Shown: positions 31,753-40,744, counted from the first letter of the stretch. The stretch is 64,000 nt of DNA from JAIWNK01 sp964453115 (GCA_964453115.1 CAYVRT010000003.1:95329-159328), one strand, 5' to 3'. Numbers and translations: made by a program. Notes: generated by a model from the letters alone, not told the origin.

Positions 31753-31796
31753 CTGGTAAGAATCTTGTAAGAATTGCTTCACGGGCTTGTAAGATT
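31753..31796. promoter_or_regulatory. 11-bp-phased direct repeats, candidate OmpR/PhoB-type regulator site
   Basis: CTGGTAAGAAT (31753-31763), CTTGTAAGAAT (31764-31774) and CTTGTAAGATT (31786-31796) lie in exact 11-bp register, with one 11-bp slot between the second and third. They sit in the 233-nt gap between the thioredoxin/ccdA genes and the response-regulator gene. OmpR/PhoB-family regulators bind head-to-tail sites with 11-bp spacing. Confidence 0.65.
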
Positions 31797-31882
31797 TGGC
31801 GTGTATTGTGGATCTGCAACCATTGGATTGATGATAAGATTCTGAAAGTGATGCTTTGTTTAAGCGGGAGGTGGTGTGCGTG

Positions 31883-32569
31883 ATGAATGAGACGATTTTG
31901 GTGGTTGAGGATGAGCCGAGTGTCGGCGAGGTGATTCAGCTCTACTTGCGGCGGGCCGGCTATAGCGTGCTTTGGGCAACGGATGGCCGGCGCGCTCTGG
32001 ATCTATTGGCGGAACAGTTGCCCGCTTTGCTGGTTTTGGATCTGATGCTGCCCGGTGCGGATGGCTGGGAGATTACGCGTTGGGTGCGGGCGCGCAGCGA
32101 CCTGCCAATCATCATGTTGACGGCGCGCGGCGAGGAGATGGATCGGATTGCTGGCCTGGAGATGGGGGCGGATGATTACATGGTGAAGCCTTTCAGCCCG
32201 CAAGAACTGGTCAGTCGGGTGCGGGCCGTGCTGCGTCGGGTGCGGGCGGCCGGGGCGGCAAGCAGTGAACATGCGCTGGTGTTTGATGGCCTGAAAATTG
32301 ACCCTCAAACACGCCTGGTGACGGTGGCGGGTGAGGAACGCGAACTGACCGGGCGCGAATTCGATTTGTTGTGGCTCTTGGCGCGTCACCCCAGGCAGGT
32401 GTTCAGCCGTGAACAGTTGCTGAACCGCGTTTGGGGCGAGACGGAGTATATTGACCCGGGAACGGTGACCGTTCATATCCGCCGTCTGCGCGAAAAGATT
32501 GAGGCTGATCCGGCTACCCCACGCCATTTGCAAACTGTGTGGGGGGTTGGGTACAAGTTTGAGCCGTGA
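31883..32569 (+). CDS. OmpR/PhoB-family response regulator
   Basis: A 228-aa regulator. The receiver domain (1-120) has acidic pocket EDE (9-11), phosphoacceptor Asp53 in VLDLMLPGADG, and Lys in DDYMVKPF (about 102). The winged-helix output domain (about 130-226) has RELTGREFDLLWLLARHP and VTVHIRRLREKIE. The ATG at 31883 follows GGAGGTGG by 8 nt; in-frame GTG codons just upstream are less likely. It is paired with the following sensor kinase and probably autoregulates through the phased repeats upstream. Confidence 0.93.
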   Translation: MNETILVVEDEPSVGEVIQLYLRRAGYSVLWATDGRRALDLLAEQLPALLVLDLMLPGADGWEITRWVRARSDLPIIMLTARGEEMDRIAGLEMGADDYMVKPFSPQELVSRVRAVLRRVRAAGAASSEHALVFDGLKIDPQTRLVTVAGEERELTGREFDLLWLLARHPRQVFSREQLLNRVWGETEYIDPGTVTVHIRRLREKIEADPATPRHLQTVWGVGYKFEP

Positions 32570-32576
32570 GGGTGCA

Positions 32577-33866
32577 ATGAAAAAGTTTTCTCCCATGCCA
32601 TGGCAGCGTTTTTTGGGCGGTATTTTTACCGTGTTGGTGCTTGGACTGGCATTGTTCACAATCCTGTTTCAGCCGGCTTTGGGCGATTTTGCGCTGATGA
32701 GTTTGTTGATGAGCATCACTGCGCTCATCTCGGTTCTGGCAACCTACCTGGCCTATCGCGCCGGGTGGATTACCCGGTCGCCGCGCCTGCGTTGGACATT
32801 GATGGGCGGCTATGTTCTGGCGGGTGGGTTGGTGTTTTTAAACGTTTGGGTGACGGCGCGCATGATGTTTGCCAGTGTGCATGATTTGCTGCTGGCAACG
32901 GTGTTGCTGGTCTTTGCAACGGGCATTGCTGTGTCGGTTGGTTTTTTTCTTTCGGCTGCGCTCACCGAGCGCATTCAATTGCTGGAGGAGGGGGCGCGCA
33001 GTGTGGCGCGCGGCGCACTGGATACGCGCCTGACGGTTCAGGGCCGGGATGAAATGGCGGCCTTGACCGATACGTTTAACCAAATGGTGCAGCAGTTGGA
33101 TGCTGCTCAACAAAAACAGCGTGAACTGGATGTTTTGCGCCGCGAACTGATTGCCTGGGTGGGGCATGATTTGCGCACGCCGTTGACTTCGATTCGGGCC
33201 ATTGTGGAGGCGCTGGCAGATGGTGTGGTGGAAGACCCGCAAACTGCGCAGCGCTATTTGCGCACTGCGCAGCAGGATATTCGCACCCTTGCACACTTGA
33301 TTGATGATTTGTTCGAGATGGCAAAGCTGGATGCCGGCGGATTGCAGCTGGATTTGCAGCCTTGCGCCTGGCAGGATCTGGTTTCTGATACATTGGAGAG
33401 CTTTTCGGAGGTGGCGCGGCGCGAGGGGGTGTGCCTGGAAGGACAGGTGGAAGCAGGCCTTGCGGCGGTTTGTTTGGATGGGGTGCGGATTAGCCGGGTG
33501 CTTTCTAACCTGGTTGGCAATGCTTTGCGGCACACGCCGGCTGGTGGGCGGGTGACTGTTTCGGCGCGGCGGGTGGGGGAGGATGTGTTGCTGGAAGTGG
33601 CGGATACTGGCGAGGGCATTGCCGAGCAAGACCAACCGCACATCTTTGAACGATTTTATCGCGGCGAAAAATCGCGCAGCCGGGCAACGGGCGGTGCGGG
33701 GCTTGGCCTATCCATTGCGCGCGGCATCATTGAGGCGCATGGCGGACAGATTGGCCTGCGCAGCAGCCCTGGAGCGGGGGCAACTTTCTTCTTTACCCTG
33801 CCGTTTCGTTCAACAGGAGATGCCCAAGCCTGCCAAACACTTCGAAAACCGGCGGCTCATTGGTGA
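32577..33866 (+). CDS. membrane sensor histidine kinase
   Basis: A 429-aa kinase starting 7 nt after the regulator stop. The N-terminal part has four hydrophobic helices (about 12-130) with little extracytoplasmic sequence, so it likely senses a membrane or internal signal. A HAMP domain follows (TERIQLLEEGARSVARGALDTRL). The phosphoacceptor His lies in AWVGHDLRTPLTSIR. The ATPase domain has the N box VGNALRHTPAGG, G1 DTGEGI, F box FERFYRG and G2 GGAGLGLSI. Its last 74 nt overlap the convergent beta-lactamase-like gene. Confidence 0.93.
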   Translation: MKKFSPMPWQRFLGGIFTVLVLGLALFTILFQPALGDFALMSLLMSITALISVLATYLAYRAGWITRSPRLRWTLMGGYVLAGGLVFLNVWVTARMMFASVHDLLLATVLLVFATGIAVSVGFFLSAALTERIQLLEEGARSVARGALDTRLTVQGRDEMAALTDTFNQMVQQLDAAQQKQRELDVLRRELIAWVGHDLRTPLTSIRAIVEALADGVVEDPQTAQRYLRTAQQDIRTLAHLIDDLFEMAKLDAGGLQLDLQPCAWQDLVSDTLESFSEVARREGVCLEGQVEAGLAAVCLDGVRISRVLSNLVGNALRHTPAGGRVTVSARRVGEDVLLEVADTGEGIAEQDQPHIFERFYRGEKSRSRATGGAGLGLSIARGIIEAHGGQIGLRSSPGAGATFFFTLPFRSTGDAQACQTLRKPAAHW

Positions 33867-34545
33867 CATTGCTGGTGAAGAGGAATAATTCTGCTCCATG
33901 CGTATAGCCCCAATCATGCAGCACGCTGGGGATGGAGCCGGTCTTGTGGTAAAAGTCTACCGTATCGCGCGGCAGGTTGCGTTTGAAGAGCGCATCATCC
34001 TGGTTGACAAGCAGCATGGATTCGACCCAGGCGCGTTCTTCGGGGCTGAGCTGTCGGATGAGATGGTAGAAATGAATTGCGTCGCGAGCGCAAACCCAGT
34101 TATCCAACCCACGGGCGCGGGCCTCATAATCCATTAGCTTGCGTTGCACCTGTGTGCCTTGCAGCCCCAGGGCCTCGCTGAAGACGCGTTCCAGGCGCTC
34201 TAGCCCAATGTGGCGCAGCACCAGGTTGGTGCAAAGGTTATCGGAGAGGGCAATCATCAGCAGCAGCACATCCTGATAGGGAAGGCTGCGCCCAGCCAGC
34301 AGCCAGGAGAAGCCAGCGCCCTGCACCTGCGGCTCGTCATCCAGGTTGCACAATTCGTGCCGCGAGACCTGTCCGCTGCGTTCCAGGTGAACCCAGGCGA
34401 GCAGGATGGGAACTTTGATAATTGAAGCAGAGGGAAAGCGTTCGCGGGTTGCCCAATAGGCAGGCGGCTGTCCCTCGGCCCGGTAATAGAAGGCATAGTC
34501 GCAGCCCAGTTTTTGCAGACGGGCCAGGGTGGGTTTGAGGAGCAT
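33793..34545 (-). CDS. class A beta-lactamase-like serine hydrolase without a signal peptide
   Basis: A 250-aa protein with the three active-site elements of the penicillin-recognising fold: Ser41-x-x-Lys44 (SIIK), Ser101-Asp-Asn103 (LSDN), and KTG near residue 204 (YHKTGSI). The canonical Glu166-type ExxLN omega-loop motif is not apparent, and there is no export signal at the N-terminus (MLLKPTLARLQKLG). It could be a cytosolic or atypically exported hydrolase, and antibiotic hydrolysis is doubtful. GGAGG precedes the ATG, with a TATAAT about 30 nt further upstream. It overlaps the kinase gene tail-to-tail by 74 nt. Confidence 0.85.
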   Translation of the reverse strand: MLLKPTLARLQKLGCDYAFYYRAEGQPPAYWATRERFPSASIIKVPILLAWVHLERSGQVSRHELCNLDDEPQVQGAGFSWLLAGRSLPYQDVLLLMIALSDNLCTNLVLRHIGLERLERVFSEALGLQGTQVQRKLMDYEARARGLDNWVCARDAIHFYHLIRQLSPEERAWVESMLLVNQDDALFKRNLPRDTVDFYHKTGSIPSVLHDWGYTHGAELFLFTSNVTNEPPVFEVFGRLGHLLLNETAG

Positions 34546-34646
34546 GGGTTGACCTCCGGAGGGTGAAACGATAGATAAATTATACCTGGAATGTTGGGTG
34601 CGAGATAATTTTCTTCCTTTTTCTGCTGATAAATGTCGCTTGGGGT

Positions 34647-34674
34647 TTGACAGGTGAAAAATTCAGAGTATACT
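34647..34674 (+). promoter_or_regulatory. sigma70 promoter of the first peptide-transporter operon
   Basis: TTGACA (34647-34652) and TATACT (34669-34674) have a 16-nt spacer. A further TATAAT at 34694-34699 may serve a second start. The first gene begins at 34749. Confidence 0.75.
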
Positions 34675-34748
34675 CATTTTATTGTAATTGCATTATAATT
34701 GTGCCAAACTCCACCTTAAAACGTTTTTTAACAGAAGGGCAAAATTGC

Positions 34749-35738
34749 ATGGCAGATTTACTGAATGTGCAAGGCCTCGAAACCCAGTTTCGTACTCGTG
34801 AGGGCATCGTTCATGCCGTGAATGGTGTGTCTTTGTCGTTGAAAGAGGGTGAAACATTGGGTATTGTCGGTGAGAGCGGCTGCGGCAAAAGCGTCACGAT
34901 GATGTCCATGCTGCGTCTCATCCCCATGCCGCCTGGCCGGGTGACGGCTGGTACGGCGATGTATCAGGGCAAAGATCTGCTCAAGGTTAGCGATGAGGAA
35001 ATGCGTCAGGTGCGCGGGGCGCAAATCGCAATGATCTTTCAGGATCCGATGACCTCGTTCAACCCGGTGCTGACGATTGGCCGACAGGTGGCCGAACCTC
35101 TGGAGACGCACCTGGGAATGAGCCGCAAACAGGCCTATGAGCGGGTGGCCGAGATGCTGACCCTGGTTGGAATTCCCAACGCCAAGGAACGGCTGAACGA
35201 TTACCCACACCAGTTTTCGGGTGGAATGCGGCAGCGGGTGATGATTGCCATGGCATTGACCTGCAACCCGCAAATTTTGATTGCGGACGAACCGACAACT
35301 GCTTTGGATGTGACCATTCAGGCGCAAATTGTGGAACTGGTGAAGCGGCTGCGTGATGAATTGGGGATGGCAATTATCTGGATTACGCACGATTTGGGGA
35401 TTGTGGCGGGGATGGCCGAGCGCGTCAATGTTATGTATGCTGGCTACATCATCGAAACAGCTGCTGTGAAGCCTTTGTATGGCAACCCGCAGCACCCCTA
35501 CACAATGGGTCTGTTGGGCAGCTTGCCGCGCGTGGATATGAGTGACCGCCGCCGCCTGGTTTCCATTGATGGCTTGCCGCCGGTTTTGTATCACAAACCC
35601 ACGCTTTGCCCATTTGCTCCGCGCTGCAAGTATAAGGTGGAGCGTTGTATGCAAGAGAACCCACCGCTGATGCAGGTTGGGCCTGAACACTTTGCGGCCT
35701 GTTGGGTGGATACGACCACGGGAAGGATGCGCGCATGA
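34749..35738 (+). CDS. peptide-type ABC transporter ATPase (OppD/DppD-like)
   Basis: A 329-aa nucleotide-binding subunit. Walker A is GESGCGKS (about 39-46), Q-loop FQDP, ABC signature FSGGMRQRV, Walker B ILIADEPTTALD, and H-loop THDLG. The C-terminal oligopeptide extension has CPFAPRCKYKVERC, the cysteine pattern of OppD/DppD subunits. It powers import together with the next ATPase and permeases 38670 and 39678. The ATG at 34749 is weakly preceded by GAAGGG. It overlaps the next gene by 4 nt. Confidence 0.94.
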   Translation: MADLLNVQGLETQFRTREGIVHAVNGVSLSLKEGETLGIVGESGCGKSVTMMSMLRLIPMPPGRVTAGTAMYQGKDLLKVSDEEMRQVRGAQIAMIFQDPMTSFNPVLTIGRQVAEPLETHLGMSRKQAYERVAEMLTLVGIPNAKERLNDYPHQFSGGMRQRVMIAMALTCNPQILIADEPTTALDVTIQAQIVELVKRLRDELGMAIIWITHDLGIVAGMAERVNVMYAGYIIETAAVKPLYGNPQHPYTMGLLGSLPRVDMSDRRRLVSIDGLPPVLYHKPTLCPFAPRCKYKVERCMQENPPLMQVGPEHFAACWVDTTTGRMRA

Positions 35739-36718
35739 CAAAAGAAGTTTTATTAAAGGTTGAAGGACTGGTCAAGCATTTCCCAATTACCAAGGGCGCC
35801 CTGGTGCGTCGGCAGGTGGGGGCTGTGAAAGCAGTGGATGGCTTGAGCTTTAATGTGTATCGTGGCGAGACGCTGGGCCTGGTGGGCGAAAGCGGTTGTG
35901 GAAAGTCAACCACTGGACGGGCAATTTTGCAGTTGCACCGCCCAACCGCTGGCGTGGTGGAATTTGAGGGCAAGAACCTGGTGGCAATGCGGGGCGAGGA
36001 GTTGCGCCTGATGCGCCGCCGGATGCAGATGATTTTTCAGGACCCGTATGCCAGCCTGAACCCGCGCATGACGGTGGGCGAAATTATTGGCGAGCCATTG
36101 ATTGTTCATGGCATTATGACCAAAAAAGACTCGGAAAAACGGGTTGAAGAATTGTTGGCGTTGGTGGGGCTGAACCCGGCCTATGCCAACCGCTACCCGC
36201 ATGAGTTTTCGGGCGGGCAGCGGCAGCGCGTGGGCGTGGCGCGCGCCCTGGCGTTGCAGCCGGCGCTGATTGTGTGCGATGAACCCATTTCGGCTCTGGA
36301 TGTTTCCATTCAGGCCCAGGTTGTGAACCTGCTGGAAGATTTGCAGAAACAATTTGGCCTCACCTACCTGTTCATTGCCCATGACCTTTCAATGGTGCGG
36401 CACATTAGCAACCGGATCGCGGTGATGTATTTGGGCGTGATGGTGGAACTGGCGGACCGCGACGAGTTGTATAACAACCCGCTTCACCCCTACACGCAGG
36501 CCTTGCTTTCAGCGGTGCCGATTCCCGACCCGGTGGCCGAAGAAAAACGCCGCCGCCAAATTTTGCAGGGTGAAATTCCGTCGCCCATCAACCCGCCTTC
36601 GGGGTGTCGCTTCCGCACGCGCTGCCCGCTGGCGGCTGAAATTTGCGCCCAGGAACGCCCGGCCTGGCGCGAGACTTCAAAGGAACATTTTGTGGCTTGC
36701 CACATGGTTAAAGCATGA
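35735..36718 (+). CDS. peptide-type ABC transporter ATPase (OppF/DppF-like)
   Basis: A 327-aa partner ATPase. Walker A is GESGCGKST, Q-loop FQDPYASLNPRM, signature FSGGQRQRVGVARALAL, Walker B LIVCDEPISALD, and H-loop AHDLS. The C-terminal cysteine extension is CRFRTRCPLAAEIC. It is coupled by ATGA to the OppD-like gene. It differs from OppD in the GQRQR version of the signature, as expected of the F subunit. Confidence 0.94.
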   Translation: MTKEVLLKVEGLVKHFPITKGALVRRQVGAVKAVDGLSFNVYRGETLGLVGESGCGKSTTGRAILQLHRPTAGVVEFEGKNLVAMRGEELRLMRRRMQMIFQDPYASLNPRMTVGEIIGEPLIVHGIMTKKDSEKRVEELLALVGLNPAYANRYPHEFSGGQRQRVGVARALALQPALIVCDEPISALDVSIQAQVVNLLEDLQKQFGLTYLFIAHDLSMVRHISNRIAVMYLGVMVELADRDELYNNPLHPYTQALLSAVPIPDPVAEEKRRRQILQGEIPSPINPPSGCRFRTRCPLAAEICAQERPAWRETSKEHFVACHMVKA

Positions 36719-36736
36719 CGAACCATTCTTCCCCCG

Positions 36737-36747
36737 AAAGGAGGTGA
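36737..36747 (+). promoter_or_regulatory. extended Shine-Dalgarno-like element far upstream of the first binding-protein gene
   Basis: AAAGGAGGTGA is complementary to 11 nt of the 16S rRNA 3' end but lies 89 nt before the binding-protein ATG, which has its own GGAGGAG site. No well-placed start codon follows the element. A near-identical arrangement occurs at 42861. It resembles mRNA-stabilising STAB-SD elements. Confidence 0.55.
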
Positions 36748-36835
36748 GGCTGAGCGCACCAGGTTTGGAGTCGCTCTCCAGGTCGTTGTTCACAAGATCG
36801 AAACAGATCGTAACTTTTTGTTGGAGGAGAAGTTG

Positions 36836-38581
36836 ATGCGTAACAAAGTGTTTGCTCTGATTGTGGTTTTGGTGCTTGCCAGCATGGTGTTGGCTTCCTG
36901 CGCCACCCCGACCCCCGAAACGGTGGAAGTTGTTAAAACCGTTGTGGTCGAAAAAGAAGGTCAGACGGTCGTTATCACCGCCACGCCCGAACCTGCCCAA
37001 CCCGAACCGGTTGAGGCGCCTGTGATGCGCGTGAACCTGGGATCCTTCCCGGATGTGGTTGATCCCCAGAAGTCGTCCTTCGTCAATGAAATTGCTCACC
37101 TCAAGCTCATCTACGAAGGCCTGACCCGCCTGGATGAGAACCTCGACACCGTGGCCGGTGCAGCGGAATCGTGGGAATACAATGACGATGCCACGAACCT
37201 GACCTTCACCCTGCGCAAGGACCTGAAGTATTCGGATGGCAGCCTGTTGAATGCCGCTCGCTTCCACTATTCCATCATGCGCAATATCAACCCCGAAACC
37301 CTGGGCGAATATGCCAGCATCACTGATGAAATCATTGGTGCGGCTGAGTGGCGCGATGGTACGGGCGCTGCCGAAGGTGTTGGCATTCACGCCAAAGACA
37401 CCGCCGGCAATATCTGCGATGGCGACTATGAAAATGCCGACTGCATCGTTCTGGATATTCAGCTCAAGCAGCCTGCACCTTACTTCCACACGGTCATGTC
37501 GTTGTGGGTGACCTTCCCCGCCAAGCAGGAACTGATTGAAGAAGGCGGCGATATCTGGTGGCTTAGCTCCAAGTATCACATTGGTAATGGTCCCTTCGTC
37601 GTCCAGACTCTGGAACCGTTTGTGCGCTCTTACTACACCCCGAACGCCAATTACTGGCGCGGTGTGGCAAAGTATGACATCGAATTCCGCTACATCACCG
37701 AAGGTGCTGTGGCCTTTGAAGCCTACAAGAACGATGAGTTCGACGTGGTTGGTTTGGGTGCTGAAGACCTGTCCACAGTTCAGTCGGATACCGAGCTGAA
37801 CCAGCAGGCCAATATCTACCCCGGCTCCTGCACCTATGCCTTCTACATGAACAAGAACAAGCCGCCCTTTGACGATGCCAAAGTGCGCGAGGCCTTCTCG
37901 TACGGTACTGATCGCCAGGCCTGGGTGACGGACATCCTCAAGGGCCTCGGCTCGCCGACCCTGACCTGGATCCCCAAGGGCTTCCCGGGCTACGATGAGA
38001 CCGAAGACCGCTGGCCCTATGACCTGGAAAAGGCCAAGGCCACGATTGCCGAATCAACCTATGGCAGCTTTGAAGCTCTGCCCGAAATCACCCTGACCTT
38101 CTCCGGCACGGCCCGCAACAAGGCCCGCTTCGAGTGGCTGGCGAATCAGTGGACGACCAACCTGGGCGTCAAGATTAAGTTGGATCCGGTTGAGCCAACG
38201 GCCTACACCGCCCTGACCAAGGAACTGGAAACCCTGCCGCAGGTCTTCTACCTCGGCTGGTGCGCAGACTACCCCGATCCACAAAACTGGCTGTCTGTCT
38301 ACTGGATGACGACCTCGTCCTTTGCTGCTCGCTATGCTTATAGCAACCCCGACATGGACGCGCTGATGCAAGAAGCCGACAAGACGCTTGACCCTGAGAA
38401 GCGCGCCGACCTGTATTTGCAGGCGCAGAAGCTGTTGGTTGGCGATGCGGCTGTGATTATGATGGTTAACAACGTCAATAGCTACCTGATGAAGCCCTGG
38501 ATCAAGGGCGCCAAGCTGACCCCGATGGATGCCGGCTGGCCGGGTGACATTGACCCATTGTCAATCACGATTGAAAAGTAG
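36836..38581 (+). CDS. family 5 ABC transporter substrate-binding lipoprotein
   Basis: A 581-aa solute-binding protein: lipoprotein signal with lipobox LASC, a VEVVKT-type linker, then the SBP_bac_5 domain. Landmarks are PDVVDPQKSSFVNEIAHLKLIYEGLTRLDE, LTFTLRKDLKYSDG (about 125) and KVREAFSYGTDRQAW (about 350). The C-terminal MKPWIKGAKL lies near the end. It captures peptides or similar ligands outside the membrane for permeases 38670/39678. GGAGGAG lies 8 nt before the ATG. Base choice looks strongly biased towards a few codons, fitting high expression. Confidence 0.93.
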   Translation: MRNKVFALIVVLVLASMVLASCATPTPETVEVVKTVVVEKEGQTVVITATPEPAQPEPVEAPVMRVNLGSFPDVVDPQKSSFVNEIAHLKLIYEGLTRLDENLDTVAGAAESWEYNDDATNLTFTLRKDLKYSDGSLLNAARFHYSIMRNINPETLGEYASITDEIIGAAEWRDGTGAAEGVGIHAKDTAGNICDGDYENADCIVLDIQLKQPAPYFHTVMSLWVTFPAKQELIEEGGDIWWLSSKYHIGNGPFVVQTLEPFVRSYYTPNANYWRGVAKYDIEFRYITEGAVAFEAYKNDEFDVVGLGAEDLSTVQSDTELNQQANIYPGSCTYAFYMNKNKPPFDDAKVREAFSYGTDRQAWVTDILKGLGSPTLTWIPKGFPGYDETEDRWPYDLEKAKATIAESTYGSFEALPEITLTFSGTARNKARFEWLANQWTTNLGVKIKLDPVEPTAYTALTKELETLPQVFYLGWCADYPDPQNWLSVYWMTTSSFAARYAYSNPDMDALMQEADKTLDPEKRADLYLQAQKLLVGDAAVIMMVNNVNSYLMKPWIKGAKLTPMDAGWPGDIDPLSITIEK

Positions 38582-38603
38582 TCGCTAAGTCTGTCTGTTT
38601 TTG

Positions 38604-38644
38604 ACTGAAGGCCGGGCAGGTTTCGGCCTCGTCCGGCCTTCAGT
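38604..38644 (+). other. intercistronic hairpin after the first binding-protein gene
   Basis: A perfect 12-bp stem (38604-38615 with 38633-38644) has a 17-nt loop. No T-run follows, and the permease gene starts 25 nt later. It may protect the upstream mRNA or lower read-through into the permease genes. Confidence 0.75.
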
Positions 38645-38669
38645 TCACTCTTATGCCAAGGAATACACT

Positions 38670-39668
38670 ATGTCCACCTTCTTAATTCGGCGGTTTTTGT
38701 GGCTCATTCCAGTGTTGTTTGTGGTATCCACAATCACCTTTTTCCTTATGCATGCTGCGCCCGGCGGCCCCTGGGACCGCGATACAACCGCTCGCCAGGT
38801 GGATGCCAAAACGCAGAAGCTGCTTTCGGAGTACTATGGACTGGACAAGCCGGTTGTGCTTCAGTTCACGACCTATGTGTTTGGTGGGACAAATTCGAAG
38901 GGCCAATTTGTCTGTGGGGCAGTGTGTGGCAACCTGGGCATTTCTTATCGCATGAAAGGCCTCACCATTCAACGTTACCTGTTTTCTCCGCCTGAAGACA
39001 GGCCGTTCTGGTATAGCAAGTTTGGCTATTCGCTCCGTTTGGGTGTGTATGCCTTGTTCTTTGCCGTCATTGTGGGGATTCCGGCGGGCATTATTGCAGC
39101 GCTCAAGCAGAATACCTGGATAGACTATCTCAGTTTGTTCATTGTCACAATTGGCATTTCGGTGCCAAACTTTGTCATTGCTTTGCTATTAATTCTGGTT
39201 TTTGCCAGCGGGTTGGGGTGGGTGAGCATTGTTCCCAATAGCTGGGACCAGGTGGATGTGTGGATTTTGCCGGCGGTGGTGTTGGGCTTTGGCACCATGG
39301 CCCGCACTGCCCGGATGACGCGCGCTTCAATGTTGGAGGTGGTGCGGCAGGACTATGTGCGCACGGCGCGCTCGAAAGGCCTGGCGGAGCGCGTGGTGGT
39401 CGTTCGGCATATGATCAAGAATGCCTTGATCCCGGTTGTGACGATTCTCGGCCCAGCCCTGGCGGGCCTGGTGACCGGTTCCTTTATTATTGAAAGCATC
39501 TTTGGCTTCCCCGGCATGGGGCGGGCCTATGTGACAGCCATTGGTCAGCGCGACTATTCGATGATTATGGGCACTACTCTGGTCTATGCGCTGTTGGTGG
39601 CGCTGGCCAATTTGAGCGTGGACATTATGTATGGCTTCTTGGACCCGCGCATTCGTTTGACGGATTAG
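38670..39668 (+). CDS. peptide-type ABC transporter permease (OppB/DppB-like)
   Basis: A 332-aa inner-membrane permease with about six transmembrane helices. It starts LIRRFLWLIPVLFVVSTITFFLMHAAPGGP, the typical DppB N-terminus, and contains the ATPase-contact EAA motif VRTARSKGLAERVVVVRHMIKNAL (about 230-253). It ends VDIMYGFLDPRIRL. It pairs with the 39678 permease. Confidence 0.94.
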   Translation: MSTFLIRRFLWLIPVLFVVSTITFFLMHAAPGGPWDRDTTARQVDAKTQKLLSEYYGLDKPVVLQFTTYVFGGTNSKGQFVCGAVCGNLGISYRMKGLTIQRYLFSPPEDRPFWYSKFGYSLRLGVYALFFAVIVGIPAGIIAALKQNTWIDYLSLFIVTIGISVPNFVIALLLILVFASGLGWVSIVPNSWDQVDVWILPAVVLGFGTMARTARMTRASMLEVVRQDYVRTARSKGLAERVVVVRHMIKNALIPVVTILGPALAGLVTGSFIIESIFGFPGMGRAYVTAIGQRDYSMIMGTTLVYALLVALANLSVDIMYGFLDPRIRLTD

Positions 39669-39677
39669 AGGATTGCT

Positions 39678-40676
39678 ATGACTCAAACAACACTTTCAGA
39701 TCAAGATAAGGCAAAAATTGCCAGCCTGGATGTGGCGGCACAACCCAAGCGGGATTTGCTGATAGATGCATTTTATCGTTTGCTGCGCAACAAAGCGGCG
39801 GTGGCTGGTTTTGTGGTTGTGGTTCTGTTCTTGCTGGTGGCAATCTTTGCCGACTTTCTGTCGCCGCACAATCCGTTGCAAATGAATTCGGGCAAGGGCT
39901 ATTTGCCGGCCGCCTGGGTTGAAAATTATAATGGCAAATCGGGGGAGATACAGTTCTTATTTGGCACCGATACGCTGGGGCGGGATGTTTTATCTCGCAC
40001 CATTTACGGGGCGCGCGTTTCGATGGCGGTTGGCTTTTTGCCAACTATGGTGATTTTGATTGTTGGGACGGTGATTGGCATGTTGGCGGGCTACCGAGGC
40101 GGTTGGATTGACAACCTGCTGATGCGCATTACCGATGTTGTGTTTGCCTTCCCTGACTTGCTGTTCTTCATTATTGTCACAATTGCCTTGCGCGATACGC
40201 CCATTGGACAATTAATGAACGGGCTGTTCCTGCTCTTCTTTGCCCTGGCCCTGGTCAATTGGGTTGGCCTGGCGCGCGTGGTGCGTGGGCAGGTGCTTTC
40301 GCTGAAGGAGAAGGAATTTGTTGAGGCGGCACGCTGCATTGGCGCTTCGGATGGGCGGATTATGTTCAAGCACATTCTGCCCAATTCGCTTGGCCCGATC
40401 ATTATTATCGCTGCTTTGACCATCCCCGGCATGATCATCACCGAGGCCATTTTGGGCTACCTGGGCCTGGGCCTGCGCCCGCCAACCAACCCGAATGACC
40501 TGCCTGTTTTCATCACCAGTTGGGGTGACTTGATGCTGCAAGGGCAGCAGGCAATTCGCACGCAGCCCTGGCTGCTGCTGGCCCCGGCGAGCTGCGTTTC
40601 ATTGGTGGTGTTGGCCTTCACCTTCCTGGGCGATGGCCTGCGCGATGCGCTGGATCCGCGCTTGCAGGGTTCCTGA
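39678..40676 (+). CDS. peptide-type ABC transporter permease (OppC/DppC-like)
   Basis: A 332-aa permease with the DppC pattern: first helix VAGFVVVVLFLLVAIFADFLSPHNPL, FGTDTLGRDVLSRTIYGARVS (about 95-115), and the EAA motif EAARCIGASDGRIMFKHILPN (about 215-235). It ends GDGLRDALDPRL. It completes the first transporter. A strong intrinsic terminator follows 24 nt after the stop. Confidence 0.94.
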   Translation: MTQTTLSDQDKAKIASLDVAAQPKRDLLIDAFYRLLRNKAAVAGFVVVVLFLLVAIFADFLSPHNPLQMNSGKGYLPAAWVENYNGKSGEIQFLFGTDTLGRDVLSRTIYGARVSMAVGFLPTMVILIVGTVIGMLAGYRGGWIDNLLMRITDVVFAFPDLLFFIIVTIALRDTPIGQLMNGLFLLFFALALVNWVGLARVVRGQVLSLKEKEFVEAARCIGASDGRIMFKHILPNSLGPIIIIAALTIPGMIITEAILGYLGLGLRPPTNPNDLPVFITSWGDLMLQGQQAIRTQPWLLLAPASCVSLVVLAFTFLGDGLRDALDPRLQGS

Positions 40677-40699
40677 TTGTTTTCTGTGCTGGTTATGCG

Positions 40700-40730
40700 C
40701 CGGTCTCTCAAACGAGAGACCGGTTTTTTT
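40700..40730 (+). terminator. intrinsic terminator of the first transporter operon
   Basis: A perfect 10-bp stem (40700-40709 with 40714-40723) has a 4-nt loop and seven T residues after it. Confidence 0.95.
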
Positions 40731-40744
40731 GTCTTGCGGGGTGT

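Noticed and set aside
38604..38644. Rho-independent terminator between the first binding protein and its permease
   Set aside because: The stem is strong, but no T-run follows and the permease depends on the same transcript, so I list it as an intercistronic hairpin.
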